Below are positions 1-5,551 of a DNA stretch of 36,471 nt, piece after piece; position 1 is the stretch's first letter, and the number at the start of each line of letters is the position of its first letter. Location: positions 1 to 36,471 of IMG/VR virus record IMGVR_UViG_3300046376_000253; one strand, written 5' to 3'. The notes under the pieces are model-generated. The model made no database searches. It saw only the letters and a program-made list of their open reading frames with translations, and was not told the DNA's origin. Made by a program: the position numbers and the translations under genes. The stretch is from a virus.

Positions 1-127
1 TCTAGAAAAGGTTTAACTCGGCTTACGTTGAAAACGCATCTATCCATTAAAATTTTTGCGTGGGAAATAGAAAGTTGTTTATCCATTCTTTTAAGCACGT
101 GAAAACGTGTATTAGTACTTGAAAAAA
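1..127. repeat. Terminal direct repeat, left copy (circular closure)
   Basis: These 127 bases are identical to the last 127 bases of the window (36345-36471). The large terminase gene reads through the join without a frame break, so the molecule closes into a 36,344-bp circle. An exact 127-base redundancy is typical of the overlap left by an assembler using k=127, so it is more likely an assembly overlap on a circular or circularly permuted genome than a biological terminal repeat. Confidence 0.93.
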
Positions 128-1292
128 GCCTGCGAAAATCGCGCTCATAAGTATTATTGGTATCAAGAGCATCGCGCTTAACACTATCATGAGGAAGAAA
201 AATAGTGTGATACAACCATCCACGATCCTGGAGTAAGTGTTTGGCATAGAAGTCGACTCCCTTGTTCTTATCCTCGTAATAGTCAATCACGCGGATCTCG
301 CCATGGGCGAGCTGGAAAAATGCCATGACTGTCAGGTCATTTACTCCAATATCCATGGCGACATAGAGAGGTAAAAGGGCATCATAAAGTGCCGTATATA
401 AGCATCGATTTGTTTGATATGCTTTTTCTATACCTTCGGCGAAATAAAATGCATCAGAAGAAGAGAGGAAAGCTTCGGCTACAGTGCTAGGAAATTCTTG
501 TTGAATTTTGTCTCCAAGAAGAGTTTTCTGTACTGCATACCAATTCTTTTGTGGTTGAGTGATCTCCTTATTTGATTCCTTTTCTATTCTTTTGAAGTAG
601 TCAGTTAGGGAGGTGTCGTAATTGACTTTTTCGTTAAGCACATATGAAGCTTCTTCCAGCCAGCTGTAAAAAAACAATTTGTAATCAAGATAAGAAAGAT
701 CATCGTTGCCACGACGAGCCGCCGCCATAACCATTTCAGCAAAATATCCTTCATTGCCTTCACCTGTGCTTTCTATAATTACTTTTCCATTCTTGGGTAC
801 AGCTTGCAAAGTTCCTGTTATTACTTCTTCGGCTTTTTGCGGATTTCTTGCGCAAGTTTTACCGAATTCTGAAACAAGTACCAGAGGATAAGAACCACCC
901 CTAAGAGTTGTATCGACACGTAAAGAACTTCCATTGTTAAAGGTAATCTCTCGAGAAGATCTTTGAACCACTCGAGTAAAATCCTTGATTTCTGTTGGAA
1001 GAGTATCCAAAGCATGGCCAATAATCCTTTTGAATATATGTTGAGCATGCTCCAAAGCATATGAAACGATACCGCTAGATAAATTCTCTCTGAAGAGAGT
1101 TTCATCTAATAGATAGATCACGGCAAATGTCGACATTCCCAATTGACGGGCTTTTAAAATCAAGTTGCGTGTATGGATATTTTCCAATACATTTTCTTGG
1201 ACCGGATTTAGTCGAAAGGGAATAGAATTTGAGTTTCGATCAATGATTCGATAGAGATTATTCAATCGCCATTTTTGAGAGATAATTGACAT
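1..1292 (-). CDS. terL: Terminase large subunit, N-terminal 430 residues (continues at the other end of the window)
   Basis: This is the ATPase-nuclease motor that cuts concatemeric DNA and pumps it through the portal. My translation starts at ATG 1292 and stays open to base 1; joined to 36344-36140 it gives 498 residues. The adenine-binding and Walker A region is KARQLGMST (residues 47-55). The Walker B-type strand is LVLVSEFGK (137-145, acidic E142). A coupling motif ESTGEG lies at 174-179. The RNase-H-like nuclease domain begins at AMDIGVNDLT with D314, followed by PHDS (D369). The start overlaps the small-subunit stop as TGATG, which implies translational coupling. The C-terminus with the last catalytic aspartate is at 36140-36471. 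The family assignment is secure; only the linearisation point splits it. Confidence 0.95.
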   Translation of the reverse strand, partial: MSIISQKWRLNNLYRIIDRNSNSIPFRLNPVQENVLENIHTRNLILKARQLGMSTFAVIYLLDETLFRENLSSGIVSYALEHAQHIFKRIIGHALDTLPTEIKDFTRVVQRSSREITFNNGSSLRVDTTLRGGSYPLVLVSEFGKTCARNPQKAEEVITGTLQAVPKNGKVIIESTGEGNEGYFAEMVMAAARRGNDDLSYLDYKLFFYSWLEEASYVLNEKVNYDTSLTDYFKRIEKESNKEITQPQKNWYAVQKTLLGDKIQQEFPSTVAEAFLSSSDAFYFAEGIEKAYQTNRCLYTALYDALLPLYVAMDIGVNDLTVMAFFQLAHGEIRVIDYYEDKNKGVDFYAKHLLQDRGWLYHTIFLPHDSVKRDALDTNNTYERDFRRLFSSTNTRFHVLKRMDKQLSISHAKILMDRCVFNVSRVKPFL

Positions 1293-1753
1293 CAATCTTT
1301 CTGGGAAATCTTACCGTCAGCCGCAAGTTTTGCAAGAAGAACGAGATTTGCTTGTTCACTTTCAGCAATTCCTTTTCTTCTCTTAGCATCTTTGTCTTTG
1401 GCCTCATCCTCATCTTTCAATAGGAAAGCATCATATCCACTTTGATATCGCATAAATGATCCATAATTGATCATCTCAGCATTCACTTGTCTTTCTCTTC
1501 TTTCAGCTAATTTCAACTTAGCTAGGGTATAGGCCTCATCAAATTCGGGATGCTGTTTTTGCCATCTCCAAATAGTCTGAGGATGTATTCCATATAGGAA
1601 ACAGAAGTTTGCAAAGTTTATGGAACTCTCTTCTTCGACCCATTCCATGAGATGCTCAATAACTGTTTCGACATCGTAGGCTTTATTGCGTATCTGCTTT
1701 ATTTTTTCACGGGCTTTTTTTCTTTTATCGACTGTTTTTTCTTCTTTATCCAA
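1292..1753 (-). CDS. terS: Terminase small subunit
   Basis: This is the DNA-recognition partner of the packaging motor, and it lies directly upstream of the large subunit with a one-base TGATG overlap. The start is TTG at 1753, chosen because AGGAG sits six bases upstream. The 153-residue product has a lysine-rich N-terminus, then a helix-turn-helix-like stretch around residues 45-70 (NFANFCFLYGIHPQTIWRWQ), typical of terminase small subunits. A charged segment DEDEAKDKDAKRRKG follows, with a final helix that probably mediates oligomerisation. The assignment rests on this HTH, the size and the position before terL. Any pac site is expected in or near this gene, but I cannot point to it. Confidence 0.85.
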   Translation of the reverse strand: MDKEEKTVDKRKKAREKIKQIRNKAYDVETVIEHLMEWVEEESSINFANFCFLYGIHPQTIWRWQKQHPEFDEAYTLAKLKLAERRERQVNAEMINYGSFMRYQSGYDAFLLKDEDEAKDKDAKRRKGIAESEQANLVLLAKLAADGKISQKD

Positions 1754-1791
1754 TTGCGACTCCTAAAAACTTCTTTCCATAAATATATATT

Positions 1792-2061
1792 TTATTTGTC
1801 TATTTTTAGATAGGCTCTCCATTTCTTTGATAGCTCTTTCGTGGTAAGACATAGGGCTACATTGTATTCATGAGCAATCTCTGCATCGCACATGTCATAT
1901 CCAAATTCTTTGTGATACAAGGTCATTAATTTGCATGAGTGATCGATGGTTAGAGGAAAGGTGAAAAGCACACCATAGGGGCCATGATGAATGGCTGAGC
2001 AAAATCCGCAATTACAGCTTACTAGTCTAGAACATTGTAAAGCGGCTTTACATGCATCCAT
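1792..2061 (-). CDS. Cysteine-rich small protein of unknown function
   Basis: The 89-residue product starts at ATG 2061, selected because AAAGGAG lies five bases upstream; an in-frame GTG at 2091 has no such site. It has many cysteines in its first half (SCNCGFC, later HSC and DMC) and a histidine pair IHHGPYG, which could bind metal, but no known zinc-finger spacing is clear. It is not recognised as any family. It sits between a RusA-like gene and the terminase genes on the same strand, a position where phages carry accessory or HNH-type genes; no HNH signature is seen. A 17-bp palindrome lies within its fourth to ninth codons. Confidence 0.7.
   Translation of the reverse strand: MDACKAALQCSRLVSCNCGFCSAIHHGPYGVLFTFPLTIDHSCKLMTLYHKEFGYDMCDAEIAHEYNVALCLTTKELSKKWRAYLKIDK
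2036..2052. repeat. 17-bp palindrome, family copy 1
   Basis: TGTAAAGCGGCTTTACA has perfect 8-bp arms around one central base. It lies inside the start of the cysteine-rich gene. It is one of four close copies in the genome (2333-2349, 30831-30847, 30872-30888) sharing the form TGTAAA-N5-TTTACA. It could be an operator or a hairpin-forming element. Confidence 0.7.
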
Positions 2062-2101
2062 ACTTACTCCTTTTACTGTGTAGAAAATCACATTTTGTGA
2101 T

Positions 2102-2129
2102 AGTATATTCCGATATCAACAACTCGTAA
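2102..2129 (-). promoter_or_regulatory. Candidate leftward promoter
   Basis: On the minus strand there is a -35-like TTACGA (2129-2124), a 16-base spacer and a -10-like TATACT (2107-2102). A 6-bp inverted repeat ATCACA-TTT-TGTGAT follows at 2087-2101, between this promoter and the ATG at 2061. It would serve the cysteine-rich gene and terminase operon. The -35 match is weak, so this is a tentative call. Confidence 0.35.
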
Positions 2130-2133
2130 GATT

Positions 2134-2337
2134 ATGATTCAACTAGATTTTTTACAGCAAGATGAAGCAGAACTTCTTAAACTTGAAGTGGCACGTTTGA
2201 GAGAGAGTAATGAAAAGGTAAGAAAAAGTCTCTATGCTCGCCATACATCTCTTACGAAAAATTATCTAGAGTTGGCTGAGCGACTGGAAATTCTAGAGAA
2301 AAATATCTGTAAAGGCACTTATCTCAATCTGATGTAA
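2134..2337 (+). CDS. Small coiled-coil protein on the opposite strand to its neighbours
   Basis: The 67-residue product is almost entirely predicted helix, with heptad-like leucine spacing (LLKLEVARLRESNEKV, then YLELAERLEILEKN). It is the only rightward gene inside the long leftward block, lying between the RusA-like gene and the cysteine-rich gene. No clear ribosome-binding site precedes the ATG. It could be a small regulatory or structural protein, or a fortuitous frame; the coiled-coil composition and clean fit between neighbours favour a real gene. Its stop lies inside a 17-bp palindrome. Confidence 0.55.
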   Translation: MIQLDFLQQDEAELLKLEVARLRESNEKVRKSLYARHTSLTKNYLELAERLEILEKNICKGTYLNLM

Positions 2338-2349
2338 ATCTGCTTTACA
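2333..2349. repeat. 17-bp palindrome, family copy 2
   Basis: TGTAAATCTGCTTTACA sits exactly where the rightward 2134-2337 gene and the leftward RusA-like gene converge; both stop codons lie in it. With one flanking base on each side the arms are ATGTAAA/TTTACAT. A short bidirectional terminator-like hairpin or a protein-binding site are both possible. Confidence 0.65.
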
Positions 2350-2749
2350 TGTCGATTTTTATGTTCACCCAATATTGTTTTGATACAACTTGGTGATAGC
2401 TTATTGAAATATCATCGGAATCGTCGGCCCTTCCAGGTCTGAAATCTTGTGTTATAACTTCACAAACTGCATCGACAATATATTTTAGAGACATTGGAAG
2501 ATTGTCGTGCTTATTCAATTTATTAGGCGCATGTCGGGTAAGGTGGACATGGCAGGGGATTGATAAAAGGGACTGCATTGGATTCAGAAAATATCTAACA
2601 ATGGCTTTCTGCTTTTTATGCCTTTTGTGTTTATCTGTCCAATGCTCACCCTTATATATTGTCTGATCTAAAAATTTAAGCTTTCTTTTCCTGCCTCCAT
2701 TGGCTTCGCTTACAGTGACGACAGGAATCATTACTTCAATACTAGGCAT
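2345..2749 (-). CDS. rusA: RusA-like Holliday junction resolvase
   Basis: This is likely a small dimeric endonuclease that cuts four-way junctions formed during recombination or before packaging. The start is ATG 2749 (134 residues), two bases after the upstream stop; a longer frame to 2833 overlaps the preceding gene and is not needed. The RusA signature is visible at residues 79-95: NKHDNLPMSLKYIVDAV. It places D82-N83, K89 and D93 at the positions of the catalytic aspartates and lysine of the family. Beta-strand-rich ends (CHVHLTRHAPNKL, then YHQVVSKQYWVNIKI) fit the fold. Length is close to E. coli RusA (120). It belongs functionally with the ERF and exonuclease genes at 13374-15043 but sits next to terminase, where branched concatemers must be resolved. 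Confidence 0.8.
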   Translation of the reverse strand: MPSIEVMIPVVTVSEANGGRKRKLKFLDQTIYKGEHWTDKHKRHKKQKAIVRYFLNPMQSLLSIPCHVHLTRHAPNKLNKHDNLPMSLKYIVDAVCEVITQDFRPGRADDSDDISISYHQVVSKQYWVNIKIDM

Positions 2750-2751
2750 AG

Positions 2752-3060
2752 CTAGACCACTAATGCACCAACGATTAAACAGACGATTATGATTAGGAAA
2801 ATGGCTGCTACAACGAGAGCTACTTTTACCCATTTATCTTTAGTATCACTATCTTTATTCAAGAAATGTTCTTCCCAAAAACTAGGCTTTTCCTCTGGAA
2901 GAGCGTTATTCGTTTCTATATTCTCTCTTGCCATCTCGTCAACTAATCTTGCTCGATAAGATTCTTCTTCTTTTGCATATTTTTCAGGATAAAAAGCGTA
3001 ATCAGGATTCGATCTGTGAGGAAATTCACTTTGAACTCTTGCAATTAATTCGGTTGACAT
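2752..3060 (-). CDS. Small protein with C-terminal membrane anchor (A)
   Basis: The 102-residue product has a hydrophilic, charged N-terminal three quarters (KYAKEEESYRARLVDEMAREN) and one long hydrophobic helix from about residue 79 to the last residue, beginning WVKVALVVAAIFLI. There is no N-terminal signal. A single anchor at the extreme C-terminus gives tail-anchored topology with the body on the cytoplasmic side. It is one of four such proteins between 2752 and 4787. The family is not recognised. A holin or other lysis role and a role in modifying bacterial or eukaryotic membranes are both possible; neither is shown by the sequence. Confidence 0.75.
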   Translation of the reverse strand: MSTELIARVQSEFPHRSNPDYAFYPEKYAKEEESYRARLVDEMARENIETNNALPEEKPSFWEEHFLNKDSDTKDKWVKVALVVAAIFLIIIVCLIVGALVV

Positions 3061-3095
3061 ATGTTTTGATAGCTTTGTAAATGGTTTTTGTAAAG

Positions 3096-3464
3096 TTATA
3101 GGAGTAGGACAAGGGCTAAGGCTGAGGCTAAAATAACTGCTATGATAGTCACTATCACTAGAGCTATTTTTATGACTGTTGCCTGTTTCTTAAAATCTTC
3201 TCCAATTCTATCTTGAGCTTTTTGGAAAAAAGTATGTTTTTCATTTAGATCTGTTAACATTGAATATATCGATTCATTTCCAGTTTGAAGTCTTTGGCCA
3301 TATTCGGCCTGCATTTCTGCAAACTTTTCACCTAGAAGATAAAAAGCATTAAACAACACAAAATTGTTTTTTCCGTCAGTGAAAACTTTCAATGGTCCAA
3401 ATGCATGTTCAACATCCAAGATCATCGTGGGTGAAGATTCTAATTGTATAGGTACAGAAGTCAT
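3096..3464 (-). CDS. Small protein with C-terminal membrane anchor (B)
   Basis: The start is ATG 3464, eight bases after the upstream stop; a longer frame from 3506 would overlap the neighbour. The 122-residue product has a globular or helical body (residues 1-95, with NESIYSMLTDLNEKHTFFQK) and a C-terminal hydrophobic helix beginning VIKIALVIVTIIAV that runs to the final leucines. The helix opening resembles protein A (WVKVALVV) and protein C (IKIMALAI), suggesting descent by duplication. No enzyme motif is visible. It is probably co-translated with protein C upstream. Confidence 0.75.
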   Translation of the reverse strand: MTSVPIQLESSPTMILDVEHAFGPLKVFTDGKNNFVLFNAFYLLGEKFAEMQAEYGQRLQTGNESIYSMLTDLNEKHTFFQKAQDRIGEDFKKQATVIKIALVIVTIIAVILASALALVLLL

Positions 3465-3471
3465 ATTTTTT

Positions 3472-3762
3472 TCATCTTTGTGAGAACACTTTCGAAGCCA
3501 AGGCAATCACACATCCACTGAGAATAAAAATAGCTAATGCCATTATTTTTATTGTTTTTTCTCGGCAAGCAAGTTCTTTCTCGTATTTTTTTTTTATATT
3601 AGCATTAGCTGTTTCAAAATCAATTAACGAAGTTTTTAACGCATTTTGCGCTTCTATAGCGACAGACTGAGAAAACTCATTTATCTGATGCATACTTTGG
3701 ACATCTTGATGAAATTCTTTGATGTAGGGTTCACTGTTGTTGTAATCGGTTTTCGTGCTCAT
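3472..3762 (-). CDS. Small coiled-coil protein with C-terminal membrane anchor (C)
   Basis: The 96-residue product starts at ATG 3762 behind a good ribosome-binding site (GAAGAGG). The body is helical and charged (NEFSQSVAIEAQ, FETANANIKKKYEKELACREK), ending in a hydrophobic segment IKIMALAIFILSGCVIALAS and a short basic tail. A coiled coil placed directly before a C-terminal anchor is the general plan of SNARE-like and other tail-anchored proteins, but no SNARE motif is claimed. The family is unknown. Confidence 0.75.
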   Translation of the reverse strand: MSTKTDYNNSEPYIKEFHQDVQSMHQINEFSQSVAIEAQNALKTSLIDFETANANIKKKYEKELACREKTIKIMALAIFILSGCVIALASKVFSQR

Positions 3763-3771
3763 TTTTCCTCT

Positions 3772-4311
3772 TCAGTAATGAAAATCTATTGTAACTGGGG
3801 CTTGAGTGGTCATTCCAAGAGCTTTCAAGGCATCCATAACGGTATTACCAGGATTTTGGGATAGCCAATTATGGATTAATTGACGAGAAGCTGACCACCC
3901 TAAGGAGGCTACTTTTCCAATATTTACAAAACCGGTAACTAGAGATAATGAAAGTTCGATTAGAAAAAAGACTTGTTCAACTATCTCGAAGTTTTTTTTA
4001 TAAATGATGATTTCTCGATATTCCAAGCCTCTTTTCTTAGTGACCATAAATTGATCTGTCATGATATATACGTTTTTCCAGTCAATTCTAGGTATAAGAG
4101 GGATGACATTTTTTTTATAAGCTTTTTTGTATTCATGCATCATGCATCTTTCATACAAAAAGTTCTCGTGTAAATTTATGAAATCAAATATTTTTTTATT
4201 CGTTAGCCGCAATTTTGCGAGTTCAACTCCGTTGAAGGCTCCAACAATTCTAAGAAGACCTTCTCCTGGAGTATTCGTGAAATCAATTCTTGGTGTTGGC
4301 ATAAAAATCAT
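3772..4311 (-). CDS. F-box-like protein with a central hydrophobic segment
   Basis: The start is ATG 4311, which overlaps the upstream stop as ATGA; ATG 4302 is an alternative. The product is 179 residues. Near the N-terminus, residues about 16-42 (LLRIVGAFNGVELAKLRLTN, then KKIFDFIN) resemble an F-box: spaced leucines, an LAKLRLTNK core and a terminal hydrophobic helix. F-boxes recruit substrates to SCF ubiquitin ligases in eukaryotes and occur in effectors of amoeba-associated bacteria. A hydrophobic stretch VEQVFFLIELSLSLVTGFV lies around residues 112-130. The remainder (YIMTDQFMVTKKRGLEYREI) is not recognised. The F-box call is pattern-based and could be wrong; the gene itself looks real. 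Confidence 0.55.
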   Translation of the reverse strand: MIFMPTPRIDFTNTPGEGLLRIVGAFNGVELAKLRLTNKKIFDFINLHENFLYERCMMHEYKKAYKKNVIPLIPRIDWKNVYIMTDQFMVTKKRGLEYREIIIYKKNFEIVEQVFFLIELSLSLVTGFVNIGKVASLGWSASRQLIHNWLSQNPGNTVMDALKALGMTTQAPVTIDFHY

Positions 4312-4787
4312 ATGAAAATACAAACCACTGAGATGACTCCCATGACTATTGCAAGTATTAATGATCCAACTCTAGCTGCAGTTGAAAGGTAATTTCCACG
4401 ATTTAGATCTGTAAAATCGCGACGATTATCAACGTTTATCCGAATGTTTTGAGAAGATTGCAGAAGTGTGGCATTCTTTAATGCATTTTGTGATTGGATC
4501 CTAAGATCCTCTATATTCTGTTTTAGCTCTCTGGCTTTAGAGCTGTCAGAGATTATAAGATTCTTTTGTAATTTAATGATTTCCTGAAGTGTTTTTACAT
4601 CAGATATTTTATCGATATCTCTATCTGAGATAAGTCCACGGGTTTCTTTCATTATTCTGATATAATCAAACTCTACTGTTTTGCTCGATTTTTTTTCGGA
4701 TACCTCTTCCTCTTCATCATCTTCGTCGTCGTCAACTATCAAATTTCCTTGATAACTACCACTTGAAGAGAGTTTAACTGGTTGCAT
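4308..4787 (-). CDS. Acidic coiled-coil protein with C-terminal membrane anchor (D)
   Basis: The 159-residue product has three parts. An acidic tract DDDEDDEEEEVSEKK lies near residues 19-33. A long helical coiled-coil region follows (about 60-115, VKTLQEIIKLQKNLI to LKQNIEDLRIQSQNALK). A C-terminal hydrophobic helix (VGSLILAIVMGVISVVCIFI) ends at the last residue. It overlaps the F-box-like gene by four bases and so is in the same operon. Topology matches proteins A-C, with a longer stalk. No family was recognised. Confidence 0.75.
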   Translation of the reverse strand: MQPVKLSSSGSYQGNLIVDDDEDDEEEEVSEKKSSKTVEFDYIRIMKETRGLISDRDIDKISDVKTLQEIIKLQKNLIISDSSKARELKQNIEDLRIQSQNALKNATLLQSSQNIRINVDNRRDFTDLNRGNYLSTAARVGSLILAIVMGVISVVCIFI

Positions 4788-4789
4788 AA

Positions 4790-4975
4790 TCAGATGCCTT
4801 TGGATTCCATTTCTTTGATCTTTTTCTTACAATTTGCAGATTTTTGCCTTTTATGCAAGCTGCTTAATCGGTTTTGCTCATGATTAACCAAGATTGAGCA
4901 CTCAAGGCATCTTTTGTGATTGTGGCATTTCTTTTGAAACATCTTCCCGCAAATGGGACATGGGATCTCTTGCAT
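4790..4975 (-). CDS. Small zinc-finger protein, paralogue of the gene at 21073
   Basis: The 61-residue product starts at ATG 4975 with AAGGA upstream. An N-terminal CPICGKMFQKKCHNHKRCLEC supplies two CxxC pairs for one zinc ion, followed by a basic tail (KKKIKEMESKG). It resembles the product at 21073-21234 (CPGCGKEFEKRAVNHIRCYLC) in spacing, in the NHxRC motif and in the basic tail, so the genome carries two copies of one family in different operons. It probably binds nucleic acid or protein; the target is unknown. Confidence 0.75.
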   Translation of the reverse strand: MQEIPCPICGKMFQKKCHNHKRCLECSILVNHEQNRLSSLHKRQKSANCKKKIKEMESKGI

Positions 4976-5075
4976 AACCTAGAATTTCCTTTTTATTGCT
5001 AGGTATATCAGAGGAAATAATTTTCTTCGTATTTTTATCTTTAATGTTTATTGGCCAATTACATTCACCGCACAT
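4902..5075 (-). CDS. Possible small overlapping gene
   Basis: A 57-residue frame begins MCGECNWPINIKDKNTKK at ATG 5075, inside the end of the ribbon-helix-helix gene, and runs 74 bases into the zinc-finger gene in another frame. It fills the otherwise empty 4976-5064 stretch and starts with a CxxC pair. It has no clear Shine-Dalgarno site and long overlaps, so it may not be expressed. Confidence 0.25.
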   Translation of the reverse strand: MCGECNWPINIKDKNTKKIISSDIPSNKKEILGYARDPMSHLREDVSKEMPQSQKMP

Positions 5076-5235
5076 TATGGGATCCTTTTTTTAGTTGTGA
5101 AATTTTTTCACATATAGCAATACGAATGAATTCACCCATACTTTTTTTGGTAAGGAGAGCCATCATCTTAAGTTCAGTATGAAGATGATCAGAGATATGA
5201 AAAGTGGTAGTTTTATGTCGTTTTTCTTCTTCCAC
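5065..5235 (-). CDS. Ribbon-helix-helix (CopG/Arc-like) DNA-binding protein
   Basis: This 56-residue protein starts at GTG 5235, which overlaps the upstream stop as TAGTG and follows AAGGAAAGG. The ribbon strand KTTTFHISDHLHTELKMMAL (residues 8-27) and second helix LLTKKSMGEFIRIAICEKIS fit the RHH fold, in which a dimer inserts a two-stranded sheet into the major groove. As the second gene after the divergent promoter at 5430-5551 it is a good candidate for a regulator of the late leftward operon or the divergent fibre operon. The 17-bp palindromes elsewhere could be its targets, but that is untested. Confidence 0.7.
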   Translation of the reverse strand: MEEEKRHKTTTFHISDHLHTELKMMALLTKKSMGEFIRIAICEKISQLKKGSHNVR

Positions 5236-5429
5236 TATTTCCTTTCCTTAAGAAGATCCACAAACATTTTGTAAAGCTGATCAATTCGCATAGCATGTCC
5301 ATCTAATCGATTTCCAATTGATTTCACATCAGCATCCAATTTATTTACCACCCAAACGATTAGGGTGGCGAGAGCTGCTATCAGAGCGATATTTACTCCA
5401 ACAATTGTGAAAACTTGTGCCCACTCCAT
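5235..5429 (-). CDS. Small membrane protein with C-terminal coiled coil (holin-like architecture)
   Basis: The 64-residue product starts at ATG 5429 with AGGAG four bases upstream. One N-terminal membrane helix (about residues 7-28, FTIVGVNIALIAALATLIVWVV) is followed by an amphipathic coiled-coil tail (LDADVKSIGNRLDGHAMRID). This is the plan of XhlA-type haemolysin/holin accessory proteins and of two other genes here (18443 and 21784). It is the first gene of the leftward block. A lysis role is plausible, but the topology is also common in small phage membrane proteins of other function. Confidence 0.7.
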   Translation of the reverse strand: MEWAQVFTIVGVNIALIAALATLIVWVVNKLDADVKSIGNRLDGHAMRIDQLYKMFVDLLKERK

Positions 5430-5451
5430 AGAACTCCTATTTCATTACTTC

Positions 5452-5480
5452 ATTATTCACTTTTCTTTCAACTTTGTCAA
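5452..5480 (-). promoter_or_regulatory. Leftward promoter for the accessory/terminase/late block
   Basis: On the minus strand a perfect -35 TTGACA (5480-5475) is followed by a 17-base spacer and a -10 AATAAT (5457-5452). The predicted start is about 16-20 bases before the ATG-proximal AGGAG of the gene at 5429. Its -35 overlaps the -35 of the rightward promoter at 5474-5502. Confidence 0.6.
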
Positions 5481-5502
5481 ATTTTGCTAGCACGCGAATA
5501 TT
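5474..5502 (+). promoter_or_regulatory. Rightward promoter for the fibre block
   Basis: TTGTCA (5474-5479), a 17-base spacer and AATATT (5497-5502) form a sigma-70-like promoter facing right. The -35 shares bases with the -35 of the leftward promoter (the local sequence TTTGTCAAA is a palindrome), so one factor could control both. A further TTGACA at 5507-5512 lacks a good -10. Confidence 0.45.
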
Positions 5503-5551
5503 CTTATTGACATTTTAAAGTTTAAATTGATTGAGCATACGGAGAAAAAAT

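Noticed and set aside
1-127. Biological direct terminal repeat of the virion DNA
   Set aside because: The repeat is exactly 127 bases, lies in the middle of the terminase coding sequence and matches a common assembler k-mer overlap; it supports circular closure rather than defined ends.
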